DNA from: JBBQKI01 sp038326725
Lineage (GTDB): Bacteria; Bacteroidota; Bacteroidia; Flavobacteriales; Flavobacteriaceae
NCBI GenBank assembly: GCA_038326725.1
Contig: JBBQKI010000004.1
Span: 1 to 64,000 of the forward strand
DNA: 64,000 bases
Direction of reading: 5' to 3'
Part shown: piece by piece, positions 33,786 to 42,240 of the stretch
Numbering within the stretch: position 1 is the stretch's first letter
Layout: the number at the start of each line of letters is the position of its first letter
Position numbers and translations under genes: made by a program
The notes under the pieces: generated by a model
Seen by the model: the letters and a program-made list of their open reading frames with translations, nothing else
Told to the model about the DNA's origin: nothing
The model's database searches: none

Positions 33786-35615
33786 CTACATTTTAAGGTA
33801 TAAATTCTTTAATTTTTCACGTGTAATGATTCGGTCCCAATTATCTCCCAATGCATTTTCCCATAGCGGGACCATGCATAAAGCAATGCTTATCATTGAC
33901 TCCATTTGTTCATCAGAAAGGTTTTTGCATAAATTTTTTGGGATTTCTATATTTTGCTTGTCCACCATTTTTTTAAAAACGGCCACATCTTTCGGATAAA
34001 ATTCTTCCAAATGCCCAAAAACGATACAATTGCCTACTCCGTGTTTTGTGCCCAAAACGTATGAAAGTCCATAACTTAATGCATGCGCCACTCCCACTTG
34101 AGAATAAGCAATACTCATGCCACCATGCCATGAGGCCATCATCAGCTTTGCTCGGGAGTCCTTCTCGGAAAGGGAATTGTTCAAGAAAATTTCCAAGCAA
34201 AGGTCATAGGCCTTTTCACCATAACTTTGACTGAAAGCGTTTAAAAATGTGCCATTCAAAGATTCCACACAATGAATAAAACAATCCATCCCCGTATAAA
34301 ACCATTGATTTTTTTCCACACCTTGGGTGAGATCCGGATCTAAAATAACCTGATCAAAAGGAGTGAAATCGCTATTTATACCCAGTTTACGCAACGGACC
34401 GGTAAGCACCGCAGTACGTGAAACTTCAGCGCCCGTGCCGGAAAGGGTGGGAATACCCACATGGTAAACCGCTTTGTGCCTAACCAAATCCCAACCTTGA
34501 TAATCGGAGGTATTCCCAGGATTGGTTAACATGATGGAAACGGCCTTGGCCAAATCCAAAATAGAGCCGCCACCAATACCAATAATGCCGGAAGGCTTTA
34601 ATATAAATTCATTTTTTATATCCCTTACAAGATGATCCACTTGCTCGGTTTTGGGTTCTTCTTCGGAAGAAATAAAAAACAGTTTGTCGTTAGCCCATAG
34701 CGGAATTTTATCAGTGAATTCTTTATTCTCTTTAAAAACATCGTCCACTATAAAAATAAATGGTGCATTTTCTTCCCGTTGTAATGATAAAATTGAACCC
34801 AATTGATTAAAACAACCTTCGCCAAAAACTACTTTTGGGACCATGGGATAATTCCGGAATTTGTTGTTCACGGAAATTTTTTCTTCATTTTTTAATAATT
34901 GATTGGCACGAACCAAATCTTCAGGGGTGTCTATTTCAACGCCGGGAGTATTTGAAATTGCCATTTTTATGTTCTTGCCATATTCCAAATAGCGGATGCA
35001 CTCTATTTTTTCGGTGGCTTCCAAAGCCCGCATTGGCAAACGGTAAAAATCCAAAATCGCTTGTTTCCTGAATGCGTAAATCCCTTTATGTTTAAAATAT
35101 TGAACCCCAACATTTTTTTCGCGTGGGTACGGGATTGGGGATCTCGAAAAGTAAAGTGCGAAATCGTTTTCGTCCACAACTACCTTCACCGTGTTCGGAT
35201 CGCTAATTTCGCTCCAATCGTGGATTTCGGTCATCAATGAAGCGAGATCAATTTTTTGGGCATCGGAGCCATTAAAAACTGCCAACACTTTTTCCAATCC
35301 TTCCCGGCTGGTGAAAGGTTCGTCGCCCTGCACGTTCACCACAATGTCCACATCCATATTTTCCACGGCTTCTGCTATACGATCGCTACCGCAGTCGTGT
35401 TCTTTGATGCTCATGATTGCTTTGCCGCCGTTTTGTTCAATTTCGTTGAAAATGATTTTACTATCCGTAACCACATAAACTTCGTCAAAAAGATTGGTGG
35501 CCTTTGCAGCATCGTAGGTACGCACTATTACTGGTTTTCCGCCCAAATCCTTCATCAGTTTGCCCGGGAAACGGGAAGCGGCAAAGCGCGCGGGGATTAT
35601 TGCTATTATTTTCAA
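33786..35615 (-). CDS. KdsB-KdnB fusion: CMP-Kdo synthetase joined to Kdo 8-oxidase
   Basis: A 609-residue two-domain protein. Residues 1-245 are a KdsB-type cytidylyltransferase, with IIPARFAASRFPGKLMKDLG, VNVQGDEPF and YFSRSPIPYPR, which activates the LPS core sugar Kdo with CTP. Residues 255-609 are an iron-containing alcohol dehydrogenase with GIGGGSILDLAKAVS, GTGAEVSRTA, DCFIHCVESL and HALSYGLSYVLGTKHGVGN (metal ligands). It resembles KdnB, which oxidises Kdo at C8 on the way to 8-amino-Kdo in Shewanella. KdnA, the aminotransferase partner, is not in the window. There is no stop or frame change at the junction, so the fusion is real in this assembly. Confidence 0.88.
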   Translation of the reverse strand: MKIIAIIPARFAASRFPGKLMKDLGGKPVIVRTYDAAKATNLFDEVYVVTDSKIIFNEIEQNGGKAIMSIKEHDCGSDRIAEAVENMDVDIVVNVQGDEPFTSREGLEKVLAVFNGSDAQKIDLASLMTEIHDWSEISDPNTVKVVVDENDFALYFSRSPIPYPREKNVGVQYFKHKGIYAFRKQAILDFYRLPMRALEATEKIECIRYLEYGKNIKMAISNTPGVEIDTPEDLVRANQLLKNEEKISVNNKFRNYPMVPKVVFGEGCFNQLGSILSLQREENAPFIFIVDDVFKENKEFTDKIPLWANDKLFFISSEEEPKTEQVDHLVRDIKNEFILKPSGIIGIGGGSILDLAKAVSIMLTNPGNTSDYQGWDLVRHKAVYHVGIPTLSGTGAEVSRTAVLTGPLRKLGINSDFTPFDQVILDPDLTQGVEKNQWFYTGMDCFIHCVESLNGTFLNAFSQSYGEKAYDLCLEIFLNNSLSEKDSRAKLMMASWHGGMSIAYSQVGVAHALSYGLSYVLGTKHGVGNCIVFGHLEEFYPKDVAVFKKMVDKQNIEIPKNLCKNLSDEQMESMISIALCMVPLWENALGDNWDRIITREKLKNLYLKM

Positions 35616-35748
35616 AATGCAGTGTGGTTTTTTAAATGTGGATCAAAAGTAAGAAGATTTAAACTACTTAAAGGAAGCTGAATCACGCGTTTTTTTTTAT
35701 AAGTAAGACCTATTTTTTTGAAGATACATAAATCCGCTTGGGGTTGCT

Positions 35749-37182
35749 TTATGGAGTGTCTTCAAACAACTCTGCTTTAAAACCGATAAGGTACAGTTTT
35801 TTTTGTGCCCTGGTAACGGCAGTATAAAGCCACCTTAAATATTCTTTGTCCACTCCGTTCGGGAGATAGGGCTGTTCCACGAAAACTGTGTTCCATTGCC
35901 CTCCCTGAGATTTGTGGCAGGTAATGGCATAACTGAACTTTACCTGAAGTGCATTAAAATATTTATTGTTCTTTACCGCAAGAAATTTTTTGTATTTGGA
36001 TTTTTCGGAAGCATAATCCTTCATTACTTCCAGATAAAGCTTATTGCCTTCATCATAACTCAAAGATGGTGTTTCCGAGGCCAATGTATCCAATAGCAGA
36101 ACGGTTTCAAAAGGTTTCATGTTTGGATAATCTACCATCCGCATTTTCACTTCTGCAAAACGGAAGCCATATAAATCTTTAAAATAGAAGATTTCCAACA
36201 CTTCAACAATATCTCCATTGGCAATAAAACCTGCTTCTGAGTCCGCTTCCACCCAAAAATAATTGTTCTTGACCACCATTAAATAATCGCCCGCTGAAAG
36301 TTCCCGTTCCTGAAACAAAATGCGTTCGCGGATGGATTGGTTGTAAAGGTTCGCCCGTTTATTGGAACGAACAATAATAACTGTGCCTTCATTTCCCAAT
36401 TCTGAATAGCTATCGCTAATGGCATCCATAATTTCCTGCCCATCAACAGGGCGTACCACATCGGGAAATTCAATTCCTGAAAATTTGAAGGTTTCAAAAA
36501 GCCCGTCTTCCAGCTTTTCCCGGATTTTGGTTGCGTTCACCAAAATCCCGCTTTCCTTTTGCTGCCGCACCACTTCATCCAATTCAATTGCAAGTACTTT
36601 TTGATTATATTTTTTTTCCAGCAATTCCCCATCAAGAGCTGGACTTATCGAAAGATGGACGGGGGGCAATTGTGCAGTGTCCCCAATCAATAATAGCTTG
36701 CAACCGTGTCCGCTGTGTACATATTGCATCAAATCGTCCAGCAACGAACCGTTTTCAAAAAGTTTTGAATCAGTATTTATGTCCGGAATCATCGAAGCTT
36801 CGTCCACAATGAAAATGGTATCACGGTGCTTATTGGGTTGTAACGAAAAGGAAACTCCCCCGCCCTTTTCCATTTTCGGGAAATATATTTTTTTGTGGAT
36901 TGTGAAGGCATTTTTCCCGGAATAATTGCTAATCACCTTTGCGGCCCTTCCTGTGGGCGCAAGCAATATCGAGGTTTTTTTAAGCTTTCCGAGGTTTTTC
37001 ACCAAAGCTCCAACTATTGTGGTTTTACCTGTGCCGGCGTAGCCTTTAAGCAAAAAGGTTTCATTTTGGGAATTACTTAAAACAAATCCGGCCAATAACT
37101 GAAGTGCAATATCCTGTTTTGGTGTGGCGGAAAAGGGGAAATCATTTTTTAAAAAGGCGTAAAATTCAACAGCAGTAATCAT
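35749..37182 (-). CDS. RecD-like ATP-dependent DNA helicase
   Basis: A 477-residue superfamily 1 helicase. It has Walker A GYAGTGKTT (about residue 48), Walker B/motif II VDEASMI, motif III IGDTAQLPP, and the C-terminal UvrD_C_2-type motifs ITCHKSQGGQW and YTAVTRAQKKLYL. It lacks the long N-terminal extension of RecD2, so it is a minimal RecD/Pif1-like enzyme. It probably acts in DNA repair or replication. It is divergent from the DUF3822-rsmD operon. Confidence 0.88.
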   Translation of the reverse strand: MITAVEFYAFLKNDFPFSATPKQDIALQLLAGFVLSNSQNETFLLKGYAGTGKTTIVGALVKNLGKLKKTSILLAPTGRAAKVISNYSGKNAFTIHKKIYFPKMEKGGGVSFSLQPNKHRDTIFIVDEASMIPDINTDSKLFENGSLLDDLMQYVHSGHGCKLLLIGDTAQLPPVHLSISPALDGELLEKKYNQKVLAIELDEVVRQQKESGILVNATKIREKLEDGLFETFKFSGIEFPDVVRPVDGQEIMDAISDSYSELGNEGTVIIVRSNKRANLYNQSIRERILFQERELSAGDYLMVVKNNYFWVEADSEAGFIANGDIVEVLEIFYFKDLYGFRFAEVKMRMVDYPNMKPFETVLLLDTLASETPSLSYDEGNKLYLEVMKDYASEKSKYKKFLAVKNNKYFNALQVKFSYAITCHKSQGGQWNTVFVEQPYLPNGVDKEYLRWLYTAVTRAQKKLYLIGFKAELFEDTP

Positions 37183-37257
37183 TTTGGCATAATCGGTGAG
37201 GGTCTAAAGGTAGTCAGTATTTTTTCGGAATAAACTTTTACGAACAAAAAAAAATTG

Positions 37258-37265
37258 TAGCTTTG
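37258..37265 (+). promoter_or_regulatory. -7 promoter box of the 37310-39310 operon
   Basis: TAGCTTTG is an exact TAnnTTTG match, 44 bases before the ATG at 37310. A clear TTG at -33 is not present. It lies in the divergent gap to the helicase gene. Confidence 0.45.
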
Positions 37266-37309
37266 CCATTGACCATTTTTGGTAAAAAAAACATCTAATT
37301 TTTCATAAA

Positions 37310-37972
37310 ATGAAAGTAGTAATTCAAATAGTACTTTGGGTTTTGATCATCTTTTTGGGCTGGAAACTTTATGGTTCCATCAATGGCCCAATGGAGTTTA
37401 ATAAGGTTAAAGAAGCCCGTTATGCCAAGGTAATTAATAATCTTAAAGATATACAAGCTGGACAACTGGCTTATAAAGAAGTTACCGGGAAATTTACCGG
37501 TAGTTTTGATAGTTTGGTGCGCTTTCTTGACACCGCACAGTTCGCCATCGTGGTTCGACGCGATACTAGCTTTGCCGATGTTGAAAAGAACAGGGCGTTT
37601 GGGATTGATGAAGGATATTACCTTGAAAAAACCATTTTGGATACCATTGGTTTTATCCCTGTGAAAGACTCAATTTACTCAGGTACGGATCGTTATAAGA
37701 CAATGCAAAAAGTACCTGTGGAAAATATTGACGCCGAGTTTGAAATGAAATCGGGTTCCATTGAAAGGAACAATGCAATGTATTCAGTTTTTGAGGTGCG
37801 GGTGGCTAAAGATGTAATCTTGCAAGGTGAAAACAAAGACCTCATTTTACAGGAAAAACAAGTACAATCCGTTGATGCCGTAAACGGCGAATACATTAAA
37901 GTTGGTTCTCTAGATGAAGTAAACACAAGCGGCAACTGGCCCAAAATATACGATTCTGCTGAAGAACAATAA
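37310..37972 (+). CDS. Hypothetical single-pass membrane protein
   Basis: A 220-residue protein. One N-terminal transmembrane helix (VVIQIVLWVLIIFLGWKLYG, residues 3-22) is followed by a soluble extracytoplasmic domain with IQAGQLAYKEVTGKFTG and SFDSLVRFLDTA. The N-terminal arrangement recalls pilin-like or secretion-related proteins, but no prepilin cleavage site is seen. It is conserved with DUF3822 and rsmD in flavobacteria from general knowledge; its role is unknown. It heads a three-gene operon. Confidence 0.65.
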   Translation: MKVVIQIVLWVLIIFLGWKLYGSINGPMEFNKVKEARYAKVINNLKDIQAGQLAYKEVTGKFTGSFDSLVRFLDTAQFAIVVRRDTSFADVEKNRAFGIDEGYYLEKTILDTIGFIPVKDSIYSGTDRYKTMQKVPVENIDAEFEMKSGSIERNNAMYSVFEVRVAKDVILQGENKDLILQEKQVQSVDAVNGEYIKVGSLDEVNTSGNWPKIYDSAEEQ

Positions 37973-38033
37973 TTCACATAATTCAAACCATAATAGACTG
38001 TCCGTTCAGGTTTCCCTGATCGGGCTTTCTTTT

Positions 38034-38771
38034 TTGGTAAAGGATTTAGGTAGCGGAGAAACGCTTTTTTCTATTGAAAAACCAATGGGCAACATTTCTG
38101 GGCCTGAAGAACTTTTATTGGAATTAGAAAAAACAATCTTTCAAAATGAAATTCTCCAAGATGGCTTCAAAGAAATTTCCATTATTTATTCTACACCTTT
38201 ATTTTCGGTAGTTCCCGCGTCTTTATTTGAAGCTGCTAAAGCAAGTGAATATTTAAAGTTCAATTCAAAAATATTAGCAGGCGATTATATCGCCCATGAT
38301 GTTTTAGAAACCCAAGAAATCGTAGTGGTTTATGTCCCTTTTATGAACATCAATAATTATTTCTTTGAAAAATACGGGACTTTCGATTTTTATCATTCCA
38401 CCACGGTTTTGCTCAAAACCCTTTTAAATGCTGAAAAAAAATCTATCAATTCCAAAGTTTATCTGCATGTTCAAAAAGGAAATTTCGATTGCATTGTTAT
38501 AAAAAATGGCAAACTTTTGCTTTGCAATAATTACCCATTTACGACGCCCGAGGATTTTGTTTATTACACTCTTTTTTGTTTTGAACAATTAAAACTGAAC
38601 CCAGACACTATCGAAACCGTATTTTGCGGGGAAGTGAAAAAGGGGGACGAGATTTACAATATTGCCTATACCTATATCCGTAATATTTCGTTTCTGAAAC
38701 CACCGGGAAATAAAGATTTAAAAGATCCGGATATGTATCCCGAAAATTTCCTTTTAAATAATATTATATAA
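38034..38771 (+). CDS. DUF3822 family protein, start codon unclear
   Basis: A protein of 245 residues or more, with the actin-like-fold pattern of DUF3822: IIYSTPLFSVVPASLF, LKFNSKILAGDYIAHD, VYVPFMNINNYFFEKYG, LCNNYPFTTPEDFVYY. The TTG at 38034 begins inside the conserved N-terminus. The same frame upstream reads RLSVQVSLIGLSF (from about 37995), which belongs to the family, but no in-frame ATG, GTG or TTG precedes it. An ATT or CTG near 37953-37959 is possible. The stop overlaps the rsmD start (TAATG). Function unknown. Confidence 0.8.
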   Translation: MVKDLGSGETLFSIEKPMGNISGPEELLLELEKTIFQNEILQDGFKEISIIYSTPLFSVVPASLFEAAKASEYLKFNSKILAGDYIAHDVLETQEIVVVYVPFMNINNYFFEKYGTFDFYHSTTVLLKTLLNAEKKSINSKVYLHVQKGNFDCIVIKNGKLLLCNNYPFTTPEDFVYYTLFCFEQLKLNPDTIETVFCGEVKKGDEIYNIAYTYIRNISFLKPPGNKDLKDPDMYPENFLLNNII

Positions 38772-39310
38772 TGCGGATAATTTCCGGGAAATATAAAGGC
38801 AAAAGGCTTGTTGCCCCAAAAAACCTGCCCGTACGCCCCACCACCGATTTTGCTAAGGAAGCCCTCTTCAATATTTTACAAAACCAAATTGATTTTGAGG
38901 AAATCACGGTATTGGACCTTTTTTCGGGTACGGGAAATATCAGTTTTGAATTCGCTTCGCGGGGCTCAAAAAATATTACATCCGTTGATGCACATTTCGG
39001 TTGTATAAAATACATTCAAAAAATAAGCGAGGAACTTTCTTTTCCGATTGCGGCGATGAAAATGGATGTCAATAAATTCCTTTCCCAAACCACAACTTCT
39101 TTTGACCTCATTTTTGCCGATCCACCCTATGATTTTTCGGTGGGCCAACTTCAAACGATTATTGAAAAGATTTTTGGAAACAAACTTTTGGAAGAAGACG
39201 GAATGTGCATAATCGAACATTCCAAACACAACGATCTTTCTGTATTGCCAAATTTTTCGGAAGCTCGAAAATATGGTGGCTCTGTTTTTAGTTTTTTTAT
39301 TGCAGATTGA
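38771..39310 (+). CDS. rsmD: 16S rRNA (guanine966-N2)-methyltransferase
   Basis: A 179-residue RsmD methyltransferase, which methylates G966 of 16S rRNA using S-adenosylmethionine. It has the N-terminus MRIISGKYKGKRLVAP, the block VRPTTDFAKEALFNIL, the SAM-binding motif VLDLFSGTGNISFEFASRG and the catalytic DPPYDF. Length is normal for the family (about 180-200). Its ATG shares a base with the DUF3822 stop, so translation is probably coupled. Confidence 0.93.
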   Translation: MRIISGKYKGKRLVAPKNLPVRPTTDFAKEALFNILQNQIDFEEITVLDLFSGTGNISFEFASRGSKNITSVDAHFGCIKYIQKISEELSFPIAAMKMDVNKFLSQTTTSFDLIFADPPYDFSVGQLQTIIEKIFGNKLLEEDGMCIIEHSKHNDLSVLPNFSEARKYGGSVFSFFIAD

Positions 39311-39332
39311 CGTTCGGTTTTCCTTAAAAAAG

Positions 39333-39352
39333 ATTCCCGCTTTCGCGGGAAT
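39333..39352. repeat. CCCGCTTTCGCGGG palindromic repeat, copy 2
   Basis: ATTCCCGCTTTCGCGGGAAT is a palindrome with a four-base centre. It lies between rsmD and the 3' end of rnpB, where it could help end transcription from both sides. The 14-base core is also found at 28178-28191. Confidence 0.65.
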
Positions 39353-39357
39353 AAAAA

Positions 39358-39678
39358 AGCAGGCCTATAAGCCGGATTCTGTCCGCGGTTTTAACACCGT
39401 GTCCTTATCATTTATCTGGGCGCTTTGTTGCCAAACCGCTCTATCTGCCTACCCTCCTGCTCGGGCGGGAACCCTCGGGCACAGGTTTACGTGGCATTTC
39501 ACCGCATAGAGTTTACATGATTTCACTACAGCATTACCTGTACATCCTTTCTGTTGCACTTGTCCTAAAATCTTCGCGAAGGCGAAAATCCCGACGGCCG
39601 TTAGCCGCTATGCTTCCCTGTGGTGTCCGGACTTTCCTACCCGCAATTTACATTGCGGATCGATAAGGCGGCCTGCGG
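39358..39678 (-). ncRNA. rnpB: RNase P RNA, bacterial class A
   Basis: The catalytic RNA of RNase P, which removes the 5' leader of pre-tRNAs. On the minus strand it opens with the P1 strand GCAGGCCGCC, soon followed by the universally conserved GGAAAGTCCGGACACCAC. It closes with the 3' strand GAATCCGGCTTATAGGCCTG, which pairs with the start. The length of about 320 nt is normal for Bacteroidota. The ends are estimated to within about five bases. A TACTTTTG box lies directly upstream. Confidence 0.93.
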
Positions 39679-39680
39679 CG

Positions 39681-39688
39681 CAAAAGTA
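39681..39688 (-). promoter_or_regulatory. -7 promoter box of rnpB
   Basis: Reads TACTTTTG on the minus strand, an exact TAnnTTTG match placed three to seven bases upstream of the predicted 5' end of RNase P RNA, as expected for a stable RNA. A TTG at -33 is not evident. Confidence 0.55.
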
Positions 39689-39752
39689 CTTAAAATGTTG
39701 ATAAATACCGGAAAATAAGAAATTGGGATTTTCAAAACCCAAGGGGACGGCT

Positions 39753-39760
39753 TATATTTG
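39753..39760 (+). promoter_or_regulatory. -7 promoter box of dnaX
   Basis: TATATTTG, an exact match to TAnnTTTG, ends ten bases before the dnaX ATG at 39771. The mRNA leader would be only a few bases long. It also argues against the longer dnaX frame that starts at 39723. Confidence 0.5.
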
Positions 39761-39770
39761 TTTTATAGCT

Positions 39771-41498
39771 ATGGAACACTTTATTGTATCAGCCCGAAAG
39801 TATCGCCCCGCCGTTTTTGAAGACGTGGTGGGCCAGCAAGCCATAACCAACACCCTTCAGCACGCCATAGAAAACAATCATTTAGCACAGGCTCTTTTGT
39901 TCACCGGGCCGCGTGGCGTTGGCAAGACCACCTGCGCACGTATCCTTGCTAAAAAAATAAACCAAGACGGCAACGAAAAAACGGATGAAGATTTTGCCTT
40001 CAATATTTTTGAACTTGATGCCGCCTCCAACAATTCCGTGGACGATATTCGTAATTTAATTGACCAAGTCCGAATACCGCCGCAAGTTGGCAATTATAAA
40101 GTCTATATAATCGATGAGGTGCACATGCTGTCTTCAGCAGCATTTAATGCTTTTTTAAAAACGCTGGAAGAACCACCAAAACACGCCATTTTCATTTTAG
40201 CCACCACCGAGAAACATAAAATAATACCCACCATCCTATCGCGTTGCCAAATTTTTGACTTCCGGAGGATTACGGTCCGGGACATAAAAACTCACCTTGC
40301 AAACGTTGCCAAAGCCGAGGGCATTGAGGCCGAAGACGATGCTTTGCATATTATTGCTGAAAAAGCCGACGGTGCCCTGCGGGATGCCCTTTCCATTTTT
40401 GACCGGGTAGTCAGTTTTTCGGGGAAAACCCTTACCCGCGAAGCCGTGGCGGAAAATCTCAACGTACTAGATTATACTTATTATTTTAAGATTACCGAAC
40501 TACTATTGGTAAACAATATTCCCCAAACCTTGGTTGCTTTTAATGAGATTTTGGCCAAAGGTTTCGATGGACATCATTTTATTATGGGGCTGGCTTCTCA
40601 TTTTCGCGATCTATTAGTTTGCATAAATACCGAAACCCTTAAATTGCTTGAAGTGGGAGAACAAGTGAAAACAATGTACTTTGAACAATCGCAAAAAACT
40701 TCACCTTTATTTTTAATCGACGCCATCGAACTAGCGAATAGCTGTGACCTTAAATACAAGAACAGCCAAAACCAACGCCTTTTAGTGGAACTTTGTTTAC
40801 TGCAACTTGCTTCCCTTACTGCACGGGACGAAAAAAAAAAGCCTGAACGTTTTGTAATTCCCCCTTCCCATTTTTCTTCTGAAAAAGGAAAAGCTGAAAA
40901 ACCAATTGTATCGAAAACGGATAAAGAAAATAAGATTTCTGAAGAAAATGATACTGAAGAAATAATTTCAACTTCACCTGAAAATCCGTATCCCGAAAAA
41001 TTAATCGAACGCCCGCAAATCTTGGCCGAAAGAAACGCCGAAAGGATTTCGGCACTTTCAATAAAAAGTATTCAGAAAAAACAAGAACTTAAAAGAGAGC
41101 TGGTTGCAAGCCAAGGAAATGTTGAGAAATTGCCAACTGAAGAATTTACCAACGAAGCTTTTCAAGCCTCATGGAGTGACTATGCCAATTTGGTTCAAGC
41201 AAATGGAGGTCATAATCTTCACTCCCATCTTTCAATGGGGAAGCCACATGTAAAAGGTTCCGTTATCTTTCTCGAATTCCCAAATCATACCATCAAAACG
41301 GAAGTAGAACGGGCGAAGCATGAATTGTTGGCCTATTTACGGGAAAAACTTCAAAACCACGAAATTGATTTAAATATTTCCGTGAACGAAGAAGCCGAAA
41401 AACGATATGCTTACACTCCCCGCGAAAAATTTGAAAAACTGTTGGAAAAAAACCCGCTAATGGAAAAGCTTCGCAAAGAATTTGATTTGGAGATATAG
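39771..41498 (+). CDS. dnaX: DNA polymerase III subunit gamma/tau
   Basis: A 575-residue clamp-loader ATPase. It has Walker A GPRGVGKTTCARI, Walker B IIDEVHMLS, the sensor-1 region ILATTEKHKIIPTILSRCQ, and the DnaX marker ELDAASNNSVDDIRNLI. The four zinc-binding cysteines normally found before the ASN motif are absent; KINQDGNEKTDEDFAFNIF is there instead, a form seen in other flavobacteria. The C-terminal tau-like part is charged. The ATG at 39771 is chosen by homology (MEHFIVSARKYRP) and by the promoter position. Confidence 0.95.
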   Translation: MEHFIVSARKYRPAVFEDVVGQQAITNTLQHAIENNHLAQALLFTGPRGVGKTTCARILAKKINQDGNEKTDEDFAFNIFELDAASNNSVDDIRNLIDQVRIPPQVGNYKVYIIDEVHMLSSAAFNAFLKTLEEPPKHAIFILATTEKHKIIPTILSRCQIFDFRRITVRDIKTHLANVAKAEGIEAEDDALHIIAEKADGALRDALSIFDRVVSFSGKTLTREAVAENLNVLDYTYYFKITELLLVNNIPQTLVAFNEILAKGFDGHHFIMGLASHFRDLLVCINTETLKLLEVGEQVKTMYFEQSQKTSPLFLIDAIELANSCDLKYKNSQNQRLLVELCLLQLASLTARDEKKKPERFVIPPSHFSSEKGKAEKPIVSKTDKENKISEENDTEEIISTSPENPYPEKLIERPQILAERNAERISALSIKSIQKKQELKRELVASQGNVEKLPTEEFTNEAFQASWSDYANLVQANGGHNLHSHLSMGKPHVKGSVIFLEFPNHTIKTEVERAKHELLAYLREKLQNHEIDLNISVNEEAEKRYAYTPREKFEKLLEKNPLMEKLRKEFDLEI

Positions 41499-41539
41499 CG
41501 TTCGCAAACTCCAAATTTCAAATGTCAAATTCCAAATAG

Positions 41540-41608
41540 ATTTAATAATTTATTATTCAATTTAAAAATCAACAATCAAAAATCAACAATCGTAAATCGT
41601 AAATCCTC
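41540..41608. repeat. AT-rich short direct repeats
   Basis: Units such as AAATCAACAATC and CGTAAATC recur in tandem just before the miaE start. Simple-sequence padding of this kind is common in flavobacterial intergenic DNA. No regulatory meaning is visible. Confidence 0.5.
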
Positions 41609-42190
41609 ATGCTTGGCTTAAAACTTCCTACGGACCCGCGTTGGGTGAACATAGTTGAAAAGAACATAGAAGAAATACTTACTGATCACGCTTATTGTGA
41701 ACAAAAGGCAGCTTCCACGGCAATTTCTTTGATCGTAAGTTTCCCGGAATACACAGACCTCGTGCAGGAGATGGTGGCGTTGGTGAAAGAAGAAATAACC
41801 CATTTTAAAATGGTGCATGACAAAATCTTGGAACGCGGCTGGGTGATGGGAAGAGACCGGAAGGATGATTACGTTTTGGAAATCGTAAAATTTTTTCCAA
41901 AAGGCGGCAGCCGCACGAATCAATTGGTGCATCGGTTGCTGTACGCCGCTTTAATCGAAGCCCGTAGTTGCGAACGTTTTCGGTTGTTGAGCGAGGAATT
42001 AGAAGACAAAACCTTGGCGGAATTTTACCAAAGATTGATGGTCAGTGAAGCCAATCATTATACTATGTTTCTAAGCTTTGCTCGCCAATACGGCGACCGG
42101 GAAGAGGTGGACAAGAAATGGAAAAGCCTTTTAGAATTTGAAGCAGAAGTAATGAAAGAGCTTGGGAAAAAGGGGACTATTCATGGTTAA
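41609..42190 (+). CDS. miaE: tRNA-(ms2io6A37) hydroxylase
   Basis: A 193-residue diiron monooxygenase of the MiaE family, which hydroxylates the isopentenyl group of 2-methylthio-N6-isopentenyladenosine at tRNA position 37. The four-helix-bundle iron ligands are visible as the ExxH pairs EEITHF and SEANHY, plus glutamates in DHAYCEQKA and IEARSCERF. The length is close to characterised members. Transcribed alone, after dnaX. Confidence 0.92.
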   Translation: MLGLKLPTDPRWVNIVEKNIEEILTDHAYCEQKAASTAISLIVSFPEYTDLVQEMVALVKEEITHFKMVHDKILERGWVMGRDRKDDYVLEIVKFFPKGGSRTNQLVHRLLYAALIEARSCERFRLLSEELEDKTLAEFYQRLMVSEANHYTMFLSFARQYGDREEVDKKWKSLLEFEAEVMKELGKKGTIHG

Positions 42191-42240
42191 CAATTTTTTT
42201 TTATTTACACATAAAATCCATCGGATAATTCTATAAAATA

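Noticed and set aside
41540..41608. Short direct repeats before miaE as a CRISPR array
   Set aside because: Units are short, AT-rich and lack regular spacers; there are no cas genes.
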